Below, one piece after another: positions 47,147 to 56,055 of a stretch of DNA of 64,000 nucleotides. The stretch's first letter is position 1, and every line of letters begins with the position of its first letter. The position numbers and the translations under genes are program-made. Below the pieces are notes generated by a model. It was not told the DNA's origin. It was given only the letters and a program-made list of their open reading frames with translations, and ran no database searches. The stretch comes from CAWCKS01 sp963763485 (lineage in GTDB: Bacteria; Pseudomonadota; Alphaproteobacteria; Rhizobiales; Xanthobacteraceae): contig CAVXOW010000008.1 in NCBI GenBank assembly GCA_963763485.1, positions 682,001 through 746,000 on the forward strand, given 5' to 3'.

Positions 47147-48643
47147 TCAGATCCCCGCCATCATCACGTACTTGATCTCGATATACTCCTCCATACCGTG
47201 ATGCGAGCCTTCGCGGCCAAGGCCACTTTCCTTGACGCCGCCGAACGGCGCGACTTCGGTCGTGATCAGACCGGTGTTGACGCCGACCATGCCGGACTCC
47301 AGTCCCTCCGCCACGCGCCAGACGCGGCCGAGATCGCGGGCGTAGAAATAGGACGCGAGCCCAAACGGCGAGTTGTTGGCGAGCGCAATCACGTCGGCCT
47401 CATCCTTGAAGCGGAACACCGGCGCGATCGGCCCAAAGGTTTCCTCACGCGACACCAGCGCATCGGCCGGCACGTTGGCGAGCACGGTCGGCTCGAAGAA
47501 GGTACCGCCGAGCGCGTGACGCTTGCCCCCGGTGACGACGACCGCGCCGTGCTTCACCGCATCGTCGATGTGTTTTTCGACCTTGGTCACCGCATCCATG
47601 TTGATCAGCGGGCCCTGGGTGACGCCGTCCTGTGTGCCGTCACCGATCTTCATCGCGGCGACCTTGGTGGCGAGCTTCTTCACGAACGCATCGTAGATGC
47701 TGTCCTGGGCGTAGATGCGGTTGGCGCAGACGCAGGTCTGGCCCATGTTGCGATATTTCGAGACCATGGCACCCTCGACCGCGGCGTCGAGATCGGCATC
47801 GTCGAACACGATGAACGGCGCGTTGCCGCCGAGCTCAAGCCCGAGCTTCTTCACGCCGACCGCCGCCTGCTGAAACAGAATCTTGCCGACCTCGGTCGAG
47901 CCCGTAAAACCGACGAAGCGCACGGCGGGATGCTCGCACAGCACCTTGCCGATCGCGGACGAATTGCCGGTGAGAATGTTCAACACGCCCTTCGGGATGC
48001 CGGCTCGCTCCGCGAGCACGCCGAGCGCCAGTGCCGACAGCGGCGTTTCGTTGGCGGGCTTCAGTACCACCGTGCAGCCGGCGGCCAGCGCCGGCGACAC
48101 CTTGCGCGTGATCATCGACGAGGGGAAGTTCCACGGCGTGATCGCACCGCAGACGCCGATCGGCTGCTTGATCGCGAGCAATCGCGCATCGGGGCGCTGC
48201 GAGGGAATCGTCTCGCCATAGACGCGCCGCGCTTCCTCGGCGAAGAACTCGACGTAGGCGCCGCTGATGTCGACCTCGCCACGGGCTTCGCTAAGCGGCT
48301 TGCCCTGCTCCGAGGTCAGGATCAGCGCGAGGTCCTCGCGGTTGTCGCGGATCAGTTCGAACCAGCGCCGCAGCAGGTTGGAGCGTTCCTTGGCGGTCTT
48401 CTTCGCCCAGGCGGGGAATGCGCGCTCGGCGGCTTCGACGGCGGCTGAGGCTTCAGCGGTGGCCAGCCGCGGCACTTTGGCGAGTTCGACACCATTGACC
48501 GGGTTGGTCACCGGCGTGACCGGTGTTCCGGTCCAGGCCCCGTCGATCAGGCACTGCTCGCGCAGCAGCGACGGATCCTTGAGCCGGGACGCGAAAGACG
48601 GCTGGCGGGTTTCAGCGCGGGCGGCGGATGCGGACGGTGTCAT
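47147..48643 (-). CDS. gabD: NAD(P)-dependent succinate-semialdehyde dehydrogenase
   Basis: A 498-residue aldehyde dehydrogenase. Catalytic residues: glutamate in LELGGNAPFIVF (about residue 265) and cysteine in GQTCVCANR (about 300). The sequence follows the GabD group (LKPANETPLSALALGVLAERAGIPKGVLN). It oxidises succinate semialdehyde to succinate at the end of the GABA route. GGGAG lies before its ATG at 48643; the truncated haemoglobin follows directly. Confidence 0.92.
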   Translation of the reverse strand: MTPSASAARAETRQPSFASRLKDPSLLREQCLIDGAWTGTPVTPVTNPVNGVELAKVPRLATAEASAAVEAAERAFPAWAKKTAKERSNLLRRWFELIRDNREDLALILTSEQGKPLSEARGEVDISGAYVEFFAEEARRVYGETIPSQRPDARLLAIKQPIGVCGAITPWNFPSSMITRKVSPALAAGCTVVLKPANETPLSALALGVLAERAGIPKGVLNILTGNSSAIGKVLCEHPAVRFVGFTGSTEVGKILFQQAAVGVKKLGLELGGNAPFIVFDDADLDAAVEGAMVSKYRNMGQTCVCANRIYAQDSIYDAFVKKLATKVAAMKIGDGTQDGVTQGPLINMDAVTKVEKHIDDAVKHGAVVVTGGKRHALGGTFFEPTVLANVPADALVSREETFGPIAPVFRFKDEADVIALANNSPFGLASYFYARDLGRVWRVAEGLESGMVGVNTGLITTEVAPFGGVKESGLGREGSHHGMEEYIEIKYVMMAGI

Positions 48644-48765
48644 GGCAACACTCCCTGGATTTGTCTTGCTTTGAATCTGGCTATTGGTCGCAGCGGTTCA
48701 ACGCGCGAGGCTCGTGAAACAGCACGGCGGAACAGGTTTCCGGCGCAAGCTTACGCCTAACCCGG

Positions 48766-48890
48766 AGGGTGGGCAAAGGCGCGTTCCAAGAGCGTGAATG
48801 GAATAGACGGGCGGGCTTAGCGCCGTGCCCACGCGCAATCGTCGTTTTGGAATTGGTGGGCACGGCGCGTTCGCGCCTTTGCCCACCCTA
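48766..48890. repeat. nested inverted repeat element
   Basis: A perfect 17-bp outer inverted repeat (AGGGTGGGCAAAGGCGC at 48766-48782 and its complement at 48874-48890) encloses a perfect 13-bp inner pair (GCGCCGTGCCCAC at 48820-48832 and complement at 48857-48869). No open frame. Looks like a miniature mobile element or the branched repeat family. Confidence 0.72.
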
Positions 48891-48901
48891 CAAGGGTGCG
48901 C

Positions 48902-49234
48902 TCAGGCCGCGCCCCGGAAAAACAGCTCGCGCCGGCCGATCATGCCGGCGGCGGCGGCCTTGGCTTCGGCCTTGGTCGAGGTCGCGCATGTGCGGTACTC
49001 GAGATCGGGGACTGCGTTGCCGTCGCTGCGGAAGAACCAGGAGCGGAACGAGGCGCGCGGCTTCGGTGCCAGTCCCGACAGGGTCTGAGCGATGTTCTCC
49101 GTGACGCCGAACCGGAACAGCGCGCCTGATGACGCGATGCGGATCTCGTAAATGCCCGGACAGATCGGCGCGACGATGTCGTCGCTGCGATGGGCGCGTG
49201 GAAAGCGCCGCCAATCACTCCAACGCGAAATCAT
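48902..49234 (-). CDS. small protein with weak GIY-YIG-like start, function unknown
   Basis: A 110-residue product. CPGIYEIRIASSG then FRFGVTENI is suggestive of the GIY...YIG pattern, with the second tyrosine replaced by Phe, and the nuclease arginine/glutamate cannot be identified, so nuclease activity is doubtful. The C-terminal half is Ala/Arg/Phe rich. The ATG at 49234 follows AAAGGGCAGGGG. It lies 29 bases after the kinase gene on the same strand, and both are probably one transcript. I do not recognise a named family. Confidence 0.55.
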   Translation of the reverse strand: MISRWSDWRRFPRAHRSDDIVAPICPGIYEIRIASSGALFRFGVTENIAQTLSGLAPKPRASFRSWFFRSDGNAVPDLEYRTCATSTKAEAKAAAAGMIGRRELFFRGAA

Positions 49235-49263
49235 TTGCCCCTGCCCTTTACAACAAGCACGCG

Positions 49264-50262
49264 TTACGCCGACAACCCGTGCTTGCTCGCGAGCTGCTTC
49301 AACGACGCCAGCGGCCGCGCGCCGACATGCTGAATGACTTCAGCCGCGGCAAGCGCGCCGAGCTTGCCCGCCCTGGCGAGACCCGAGTCTCGCACCAAGC
49401 CGTACAGGAAACCTGCCGCGAACAAATCTCCGGCGCCAGTCGTATCGACGACCTTGTCCACCGGAAATGCCGCCACTTCCACAACCTCGCTCACGGTGGC
49501 TGCAATGCAGCCCTTTTCGCTGCGCGTCACCACGCCAAGACCGACGTCCTGCCGCAGCTGCTTCAGCGCCGAATCGAAATCGCTGGTCTCGTAAATCGAA
49601 TGAAGCTCGGCGGTATTCGCGAACACGATATCGACGGTCTTCGACCGCATCAGCTCGATGAACTCGGCGCGGTAGCGATCGACGCAGAACGCGTCCGACA
49701 ATGTCAGCGCAACCTTGCGGCCGGCCTCGTGCGCGATCTTCGCCGCCTTCAGGAAGGCATCCTTGGCGTCCTTCGGATCCCACAGATAGCCTTCGAGGTA
49801 GGTGATCGAGGAGGCGGCGACCTGGGCCGGATCGATATCGGCGGGCGAGAGATTTTGCGCAGCACCGAGATAGGTGTTCATGGTGCGCTCGCCGTCCGGC
49901 GTCACCAGGATGTAGCAGCAGCCGGTGGCCGGGCCGTCGCCTGCGGCTGGCGTGGTAAAAGTGACGTTGGCGGCGCGGATGTCGTGGGTGTACATCGTGC
50001 CGATCTGGTCGTTCTTGACCTTGCCGACATAGACGGCGCGGGCGCCGAAATTTGCGATGCCGACGATGGTGTTCGCCGCCGAGCCGCCCGACATTTCGGT
50101 GGCCGGCCCCATCGCCGCGTAGATTGTCTTGGCCTGCGCCTCGTCGATCAGCTGCATCGAGCCCTTGGTCATGCTCTGGGCCCTGAGAAAGGCCTCATCG
50201 GTCTGCACGAGAATGTCGAAGATGGCGTTGCCGATGGCGAGAACGTCATAAGTGGCTGGCAT
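49264..50262 (-). CDS. PfkB-family kinase, adenosine kinase-like
   Basis: A 332-residue ribokinase-fold kinase. The anion-hole motif is TTGAGDLFAAGFLYG (catalytic aspartate in GAGD), and the N-terminal GNAIFDILVQTDEAFL with GGSAANTIVGIANFGA are the substrate and dimer strands. The overall match is to adenosine kinases and bacterial sugar kinases; adenosine kinase is the best guess. Start ATG at 50262 (MPATYDVLAIG) is preferred over 50295. The small GIY-like protein follows. Confidence 0.85.
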   Translation of the reverse strand: MPATYDVLAIGNAIFDILVQTDEAFLRAQSMTKGSMQLIDEAQAKTIYAAMGPATEMSGGSAANTIVGIANFGARAVYVGKVKNDQIGTMYTHDIRAANVTFTTPAAGDGPATGCCYILVTPDGERTMNTYLGAAQNLSPADIDPAQVAASSITYLEGYLWDPKDAKDAFLKAAKIAHEAGRKVALTLSDAFCVDRYRAEFIELMRSKTVDIVFANTAELHSIYETSDFDSALKQLRQDVGLGVVTRSEKGCIAATVSEVVEVAAFPVDKVVDTTGAGDLFAAGFLYGLVRDSGLARAGKLGALAAAEVIQHVGARPLASLKQLASKHGLSA

Positions 50263-50368
50263 GAGGCAATGGGTCCGGTGCTGAGACAACTGCAAAACCG
50301 CGGCGGGTTATCACGGCAAGGCATTCGCCAGCAAGCGCGAAGCACGTATAAGGCATTAAGCCCCCAGC

Positions 50369-50463
50369 CCGCTCGTCCCCGCGGACGCGGGGACCCAGTC
50401 TTTGCCAAACAGGAGACGACTATTCCTGGATTTCTGGATTCCCGCTTTCGCGGGAATGAGCGG
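50369..50463. repeat. family A junction repeat, inverse orientation
   Basis: Outer CCGCTC/GAGCGG; hairpins CCCCGC-ggac-GCGGGG and CCCGC-tttc-GCGGG in reversed order from 33089; inner CCAG/CTGG. Lies between the divergent kinase and murJ genes. Confidence 0.78.
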
Positions 50464-50509
50464 AGCTTGGTGCGAGGCTCTGCCGTACGCCAAATCTCTG
50501 CGAGCTAAA

Positions 50510-52036
50510 ATGCTTCGCCAGATCGCCACTGTCTCTGCGGGCACGCTGGCCTCGCGCCTGCTGGGCTTTGTCCGCGATACGCTGATGGCCTCGCTGCTCG
50601 GCGCGGGTCCGGCCGCCGACGCCTTCCTGTTCGCGTTCCAGCTTGTGAACGTAGCGCGGCGGCTGCTCAGCGAGGGCGCCTTCAACGCGATGCTGGTGCC
50701 GGCTTTCCTGCGTATCCGGCGGAACAGCGGCGAGGACGCAGCTCGACGATTTGCCGGGGCCGTGCTCGGCACAACTGCCGCCGCACTGGTCGGCGCGACC
50801 ATCGCCTTCGGCCTCGCGATGCCCTATCTCGTGAGCCTGCTGGCGCCGGGATTTGCGCAGCACGACGCATTCGGGTTTGCCGTCACAACGGCGCGGCTGA
50901 TGCTGCCTTATGTGGCCTTTGTCGGACCGGTCGCTGTCATCATGGCGCTGCTCAACGCCGAGGGACGTGTCGCGCAGAGCGCATTCACGCCGCTGCTGTT
51001 CAATTTTTTTCTGATTCTGGTCACGCTCACGCTGCTGATGGTTCAGCCGAGCGACACGGCCAAAGCGGCCATGATTCTTGCAGCCACCGTCGGCGCCGCA
51101 GGCCTTGCTCAAGCTTTCGTCCTCGCGTTTCCCGGTGCACGCCTGGCGCAGCCGATCAAGCTTTCGGCGGACGGCAACGTGCTGCAGCTGCTGCGCCGAA
51201 CCTTGCCCGGCGCGCTGGCACAGAGCGGACCGCAGCTCCTGGTCGTCGCCGGCGCGATCGCCGCGTCGCTGACACCCGGCAGCGTCGCCGCGATCTACTT
51301 CGCCAACCGATTGATCGAACTGCCGCTCGGCATCGTCGGCGTCGCCGCAGGCACCGTCGTGTTGACGAAATTGTCCGATAGCGTGACGCGCGCTGCCAAT
51401 GCGCAGGCGCTGCAGTCACGCGCAGTGGAAAGCGCGCTCGCGCTGGCGCTGCCGGCGGCGGTCGGGCTCGCGGTGCTGGCGCAACCGATCGTGACCCTGC
51501 TGTTCCGGCACGGCGCATTCACCGCTGATGACGCCCAGCGCACGGCGCTGGCGCTCGCGATCCTCAGCACCGCCCTGCCCGCCCACGCCCTGACAAAGAT
51601 CCTCGCGCCAAACTTCTTCGCCCGGGAAAATTTCCGCTTTCCACTGATCGCGATGATCGCGGGTCTCGGCGTTACCGTGGCCGCGGCCCTTGTCTTGCAG
51701 CCGCGCTATCTCGAGGCCGGTGTAGCCACCGCGATCGCGCTTGGCGCATGGACATCTGTTGTCGTGCTGATTGTCATGCTGCTGACGCTGAGGCAATTCG
51801 CGCTGGCCGAAGGCGGCCTAAGGCGGCTCGCGCTGATCATGGTTGCCGGTCTGATCATGGGCGCCGCGCTCTACGCCGGCCGCGTCGCTTCGGGGGTCGA
51901 CCACGTCGCGAGCTTCGTGGCGCTGCTCTCCTCAGTGGCGGCGTTGATCGCCGGCGGTCTCGCGCTCTATCTCGGTTTGCTGCAGCTTTTGGGCATTTTC
52001 CGCGTTAACGAACTGCTGCGCGCCTTGCGAAAATAA
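50510..52036 (+). CDS. murJ: lipid II flippase MurJ
   Basis: A 508-residue polytopic membrane protein of the MVF/MurJ family that moves lipid-linked peptidoglycan precursors across the inner membrane. About fourteen hydrophobic helices are seen. ATVSAGTLASRLLGFVRDTLMASLLGAGPAADAF in the first helices is diagnostic. The real start is the ATG at 50510 (MLRQIATVS); the longer frame from 50402 only reads the repeat. It precedes trpS, a conserved order. Confidence 0.94.
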   Translation: MLRQIATVSAGTLASRLLGFVRDTLMASLLGAGPAADAFLFAFQLVNVARRLLSEGAFNAMLVPAFLRIRRNSGEDAARRFAGAVLGTTAAALVGATIAFGLAMPYLVSLLAPGFAQHDAFGFAVTTARLMLPYVAFVGPVAVIMALLNAEGRVAQSAFTPLLFNFFLILVTLTLLMVQPSDTAKAAMILAATVGAAGLAQAFVLAFPGARLAQPIKLSADGNVLQLLRRTLPGALAQSGPQLLVVAGAIAASLTPGSVAAIYFANRLIELPLGIVGVAAGTVVLTKLSDSVTRAANAQALQSRAVESALALALPAAVGLAVLAQPIVTLLFRHGAFTADDAQRTALALAILSTALPAHALTKILAPNFFARENFRFPLIAMIAGLGVTVAAALVLQPRYLEAGVATAIALGAWTSVVVLIVMLLTLRQFALAEGGLRRLALIMVAGLIMGAALYAGRVASGVDHVASFVALLSSVAALIAGGLALYLGLLQLLGIFRVNELLRALRK

Positions 52037-52100
52037 CCCAAAAGCTTGCGCGGCAAGGCCCCGCCGTGGCAAAGGACGCGCCACACTCAAGGAACCCGTC

Positions 52101-53150
52101 ATGACCGCCGCACAACTCGTTTTCTCGGGCGTGCAGCCCACCGGCAACCTGCACCTCGGCAATTACCTTGGCGCGATCGTCAACTTCGTGAAAATGCAGG
52201 AAACCCATAACTGCATCTATTGCGTGGTCGACCTGCACGCGCTGACGCAGCCATTCGAGGTGTGGGGCGGCCCGAAGGGACTTGCGCGCAACACCCGCGA
52301 GGTCACGGCCGCGTTTATCGCAAGCGGCATCGATCCGAAGAAGCACATCGTGTTCAACCAGAGCCAGGTGTATGAGCACGCCGAACTGACTTGGATATTC
52401 AATTGCGTGGCGCGGGTCGGCTGGCTGAACCGCATGACCCAGTTCAAAGAGAAGGCGGGCAAGGATCGCGAGAACGCCTCGGTCGGGCTCTACGACTACC
52501 CCGTGCTGATGGCCTCGGACATCCTGGTCTACCGGGCGACGCACGTGCCTGTTGGCGACGACCAGAAGCAGCACCTCGAGCTGTCGCGCGACATCGCGCA
52601 AAAGTTCAACAACGACTTCGACGAGTTGATCCGCAGCCATGGCTTCAACACCGGTGCGTTCTTCCCGCTGCCGGAGCCAATGATCACCGGGCCGGCGACA
52701 CGGGTGATGTCGCTGCGCGACGGCACCAAGAAGATGTCGAAGTCCGATCCGTCGGATTATTCCCGCATCAACCTCACGGACGATGCCGATACCATCGCGC
52801 AGAAGGTGCGCAAGGCGAAGACCGATCCGGAGCCGTTGCCCTCGGAAGAGAAGGGTCTCGAGAAGCGCCCCGAGGCCGACAACCTGGTCGGCATTTACGC
52901 GGCACTCTCAGGCAAGAGCAAAACCGCCGTGCTGCAGGAGTTCGGCGGCGGGCAATTCTCCGGCTTCAAGAACGCGCTGGTCGAGTTGTGCGTCGCAAAG
53001 CTCAGCCCCGTTGCCGGCGAGATGAAACGGCTGATGTCCGATCCCGGTCATGTCGACAAGATCCTGATCGAAGGCGCCGACCGGGCGCGCGCCATCGCGG
53101 CCGAGACTATGAAGTCGGTCAAGGACATCGTCGGTTTCGTGCACAGCTAG
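52101..53150 (+). CDS. trpS: tryptophan--tRNA ligase
   Basis: Class I aminoacyl-tRNA synthetase that charges tRNA-Trp. The HIGH-type motif is PTGNLHLGNYLGAI and the KMSKS motif is KKMSKSDPSD. At 349 residues the length is normal, and MTAAQLVFSGVQ is the standard start. Located directly after murJ (64 bases) in the housekeeping block. Confidence 0.96.
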   Translation: MTAAQLVFSGVQPTGNLHLGNYLGAIVNFVKMQETHNCIYCVVDLHALTQPFEVWGGPKGLARNTREVTAAFIASGIDPKKHIVFNQSQVYEHAELTWIFNCVARVGWLNRMTQFKEKAGKDRENASVGLYDYPVLMASDILVYRATHVPVGDDQKQHLELSRDIAQKFNNDFDELIRSHGFNTGAFFPLPEPMITGPATRVMSLRDGTKKMSKSDPSDYSRINLTDDADTIAQKVRKAKTDPEPLPSEEKGLEKRPEADNLVGIYAALSGKSKTAVLQEFGGGQFSGFKNALVELCVAKLSPVAGEMKRLMSDPGHVDKILIEGADRARAIAAETMKSVKDIVGFVHS

Positions 53151-53255
53151 AAGATCGGTTCTCGGCAGTGCCACATTCTTTTGTCACTGTTCCCGGCAGC
53201 GCGCTGCTTGTGTGCCGCGGTTCCGCCGTGGCAGCATCGCAGGGGCAAATAAAGT

Positions 53256-53328
53256 GAGCCTGATCATTTCGGAAAAGCGGTACCCACCCCCGATCGAAGT
53301 CGAGGGCGTGCTTTTCCGGATCATGCTC
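53256..53328. repeat. family F repeat flanking usp, left copy
   Basis: GAGCC-TGATC-att-CGGAAAAGC at the left and GCTTTTCCGGATCATGCTC at the right are inverted, giving a long imperfect hairpin. Related sequence occurs at 53840 and in part at 63686. Confidence 0.6.
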
Positions 53329-53345
53329 CGAGGCCGGGGCCTTTC

Positions 53346-53840
53346 ATGAGCACGCGACGCCGGAGCTATGAGTCCGGCCACAAGCCGAAATATCTGCTGA
53401 TCGTGGATGAAACGCCGGAATGCGACCGCGCGGTCTACTATGCGGCGCGACGGGCCAGGCGAAACAACGGCGGCGTGGTGATGTTGCGCGTCATCGAGAC
53501 CGAGGAGCGCAACCAGCAATGGCTGGGCGTCGCCGACCTCATGCGCGCCGAGGCCCACGAAGCGGCCAACGCCGCATTCGACCAGGCGGCGAGCCGCGCC
53601 ACCGCGCTCGCCGGCATCACCCCGGAACGTATCATCCGCGAGGGCGATCCGGCCGAGCAGATCCTCGACGTGATCGACAAGGATCCCGACATTGCCGCCT
53701 TCGTGCTGGCGGCCTCCCCGGGCGCTGAGGGGCCGGGGCCGGTCGTAACCATGATGGCGGAAAATGCCGGCACCTTCCCGGTTCCGGTGATCCTGGTGCC
53801 GGGCGACCTGACAGACGCCGACCTCGACGCCCTGTCGTAG
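53346..53840 (+). CDS. universal stress protein UspA family
   Basis: A 164-residue cytoplasmic Usp-fold protein. LLIVDETPECDRAVYYAARRARR is the first strand and helix; the C-terminal part has the DIAAFVLAASPG strand, but the usual G-2x-G-9x-GS ATP loop is not clear. These proteins respond to starvation or stress. The stop (53838-53840) touches a family F repeat, and another copy lies before the gene, so the gene is bracketed by inverted elements. It stands between trpS and nfu. Confidence 0.83.
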   Translation: MSTRRRSYESGHKPKYLLIVDETPECDRAVYYAARRARRNNGGVVMLRVIETEERNQQWLGVADLMRAEAHEAANAAFDQAASRATALAGITPERIIREGDPAEQILDVIDKDPDIAAFVLAASPGAEGPGPVVTMMAENAGTFPVPVILVPGDLTDADLDALS

Positions 53841-53933
53841 AGCACGATCCGGAAGGGCATCCCCCCGACTTGATCCGGGGCGGGCGCCGGCTTTCCCGGA
53901 CAAACGTCTTCGTTTGTCCAAAAGATCATGCTC
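53840..53933. repeat. family F repeat flanking usp, right copy
   Basis: GAGCACGATC at 53840-53849 pairs with GATCATGCTC at 53924-53933; between them is a perfect hairpin GGACAAACG-tctt-CGTTTGTCC at 53898-53919. It starts within the usp stop codon. Confidence 0.6.
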
Positions 53934-54055
53934 CACCAGGGAGGCAGGGCGGAACTGCTTCCTTGAATGTGCCTTTGCCGGGGTTATCTGCTAGACAGCT
54001 CGTATAAACCCCTGACCGCGCCGGCCTTGAACCGGCGATGCGCCGGAGCAAAACA

Positions 54056-54619
54056 ATGTTCATCCAGACCGAAGCCACGCCGAACCCGTCCACGCTCAAA
54101 TTCCTGCCCGGCAGGGATGTCCTGGGCGAAGGCGGCACCATGGAATTCCGCGATGCCGGCACCGCCGCGCAATCGCCGCTTGCCGAAAAGCTGTTCGGTA
54201 TCAAGGGCGTCACCGGCGTGTTCTACGGCTCGGACTTCGTTGCGGTGACAAAGGACGCGAGCGACTGGCAGCACCTGAAGCCCGCGATCCTCGGCGCCAT
54301 CATGGAGCATTACATGTCCGGCGCACCGCTCGTCGCCGGTGAGGCCGACGACGAGGATGAGGCAGAGGAATTCTTCAATGAGGCCGACTCCGAGATCGTC
54401 GCAACGATCAAGGATTTGATCGAGACACGGGTGCGGCCCGCGGTCGCCAATGACGGCGGCGACATCACCTTCCGCGGCTTCAAGGACGGCATCGTCTATC
54501 TCGACATGCGCGGCGCCTGCTCGGGCTGCCCGTCCTCGACCGCGACTCTGAAGCACGGCATCCAGAACCTGCTGCATCACTTCGTGCCCGAGGTGGTCGA
54601 AGTGCAGCCGATGGCCTGA
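54056..54619 (+). CDS. NifU-like iron-sulfur cluster carrier (Nfu)
   Basis: A 187-residue Fe-S scaffold/carrier. The N-terminal Nfu domain is at residues 1-90 (MFIQTEATPNPSTLKFLPG), followed by an acidic linker (EADDEDEAEEFF) and the C-terminal NifU domain with the cluster cysteines Cys155 and Cys158 in RGACSGCPSS. Delivers [4Fe-4S] clusters to apo-proteins such as MiaB or lipoate synthase (family knowledge). Start ATG at 54056. Followed by a terminator. Confidence 0.92.
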   Translation: MFIQTEATPNPSTLKFLPGRDVLGEGGTMEFRDAGTAAQSPLAEKLFGIKGVTGVFYGSDFVAVTKDASDWQHLKPAILGAIMEHYMSGAPLVAGEADDEDEAEEFFNEADSEIVATIKDLIETRVRPAVANDGGDITFRGFKDGIVYLDMRGACSGCPSSTATLKHGIQNLLHHFVPEVVEVQPMA

Positions 54620-54641
54620 CGCCGGTATTTCGAATTGATTT

Positions 54642-54673
54642 AAGCGGCCGGGCGCGAAGTCCGGCCGCTTTTG
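54642..54673 (+). terminator. rho-independent terminator of nfu
   Basis: AAGCGGCCGG pairs perfectly with CCGGCCGCTT across a nine-base loop, followed by TTTGCG. Sits 22 bases after the Nfu stop. Confidence 0.85.
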
Positions 54674-54832
54674 CGTTGATGTGATTGTGGATGGATTTGG
54701 GCCTATGGTCCCGCTGCGAAAAATGATTCGACGAGCGATGCCGATCTGCATCGTCTCTCTAACAAGAATTGCGCAAGACCAACTGACATAGGGGTTATGG
54801 GTCCCGCCTGCGCTGGGACGACAGCAAGATAG

Positions 54833-55531
54833 ATGCTCGTTCTCGCCATCGATACGGCGCTTGCCGCCTGCTCGGCCGCGGTGCTCGACACCGAGCAAGC
54901 CACGTTGCTCGCGAGCGAATCGCTTCCCATGCTGCGAGGACATGCCGAAGCGGTGATGCCGTTGATCGCGCGCGTGATGGCCGCCGCCGAGATCAGCTTC
55001 CCCTCCCTCGACCGGATCGCAGTGACGACCGGACCCGGCAGCTTCACGGGCTTGCGCGTCGGCATCTCGGCCGCACGCGGGCTTGCCCTCGCCGCGGACA
55101 AGCCGGCGATCGGACTGACGACGCTATCGGCTTATGCGGCTCCGATTGTCGCCGAGAGAAGATCGGACCCGATCCTCTCCGCAATCGATGCCCGTCACGA
55201 CCAGATCTATTTTCAACTTGTGGGCGGCGACGGATCGATGCTGTGGCGGCCGGCGATCGCACCGGTCGACGATGTCTTGCGCGCGAGCAGCGAACACGGG
55301 CCATTGCAGCTCGTCGGCAATGCCGCGCAGCTGCTGGCGAGCCGCTGGCCCGCAGCCGCGCCACCCCCGTTTCTGGTGGACGCACAGCCCGCACCTGACA
55401 TCGCCTGGGTGGCCTGGCTCGGCGCCGCCGCCGATCCGAACAAATCGCCAGCGCGGCCGCTCTACCTCAGGCCGCCCGACGCCAAGCCGCAAACATCCGC
55501 CCTGCAGCACGATCCGGCGCCGCCATCATGA
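54833..55531 (+). CDS. tsaB: tRNA threonylcarbamoyladenosine modification protein TsaB
   Basis: A 232-residue member of the YeaZ/TsaB family which with TsaD and TsaE makes t6A37 on tRNAs. MLVLAIDTALAACSAAVLD and GPGSFTGLRVGISAARGLALA are the family signature. It overlaps the next gene by four bases (ATGA), so the two are translationally coupled. No frameshift. Confidence 0.92.
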   Translation: MLVLAIDTALAACSAAVLDTEQATLLASESLPMLRGHAEAVMPLIARVMAAAEISFPSLDRIAVTTGPGSFTGLRVGISAARGLALAADKPAIGLTTLSAYAAPIVAERRSDPILSAIDARHDQIYFQLVGGDGSMLWRPAIAPVDDVLRASSEHGPLQLVGNAAQLLASRWPAAAPPPFLVDAQPAPDIAWVAWLGAAADPNKSPARPLYLRPPDAKPQTSALQHDPAPPS

Positions 55532-56013
55532 TGCACTGGCTGAGGCGCCTGTTCAGTTCTCCGGAGCCGGTGGTCGAGGCGGCGCGGCCGCGCGACGCGC
55601 GGAAATTGTCGCAGCTGCATGCGGCTTCGTTTCATCGCGGCTGGAGCGAGACCGAATTCGAGCAGTTGCTCGCCGAGCGCAACACGCTGACGCATCGGCT
55701 GCGTGCCGGCAGCGAGACCATCGGCTTCATCATTTCACGGCTCGCCGCCGACGAGGCGGAGATTCTGTCTGTTGCGATCGACGACGCATGGCGCGGCCGC
55801 GGCCTGTCGCGGCAATTGCTGCAAACCCATCTCGGCCATCTCGCCGGCCACGGCATTCGCACCGTCTTTCTGGAGGTCGAGGAGAACAACCTGCCCGCAG
55901 TCAAGCTTTACCAGCGCTACGGATTTCAGCTTGTCGGCCGCCGCGAGCAATATTACCGCGAACCCTCGGGCCAACTTTTAAGCGCGCTCGTCATGCAACG
56001 TGACTTGTCCTGA
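55528..56013 (+). CDS. rimI: ribosomal-protein-alanine N-acetyltransferase
   Basis: A 161-residue GNAT enzyme. The acetyl-CoA motif is IDDAWRGRGLSRQLL and the C-terminal part NNLPAVKLYQRYGFQLVGRREQYY is as in RimI, which acetylates the N-terminal alanine of ribosomal protein S18. It overlaps tsaB by four bases, a pairing common to many bacteria. Confidence 0.9.
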   Translation: MMHWLRRLFSSPEPVVEAARPRDARKLSQLHAASFHRGWSETEFEQLLAERNTLTHRLRAGSETIGFIISRLAADEAEILSVAIDDAWRGRGLSRQLLQTHLGHLAGHGIRTVFLEVEENNLPAVKLYQRYGFQLVGRREQYYREPSGQLLSALVMQRDLS

Positions 56014-56055
56014 GCCGCGGTCAGTGCGAAAACCGCCTCAACTGAAGGCACTCCG

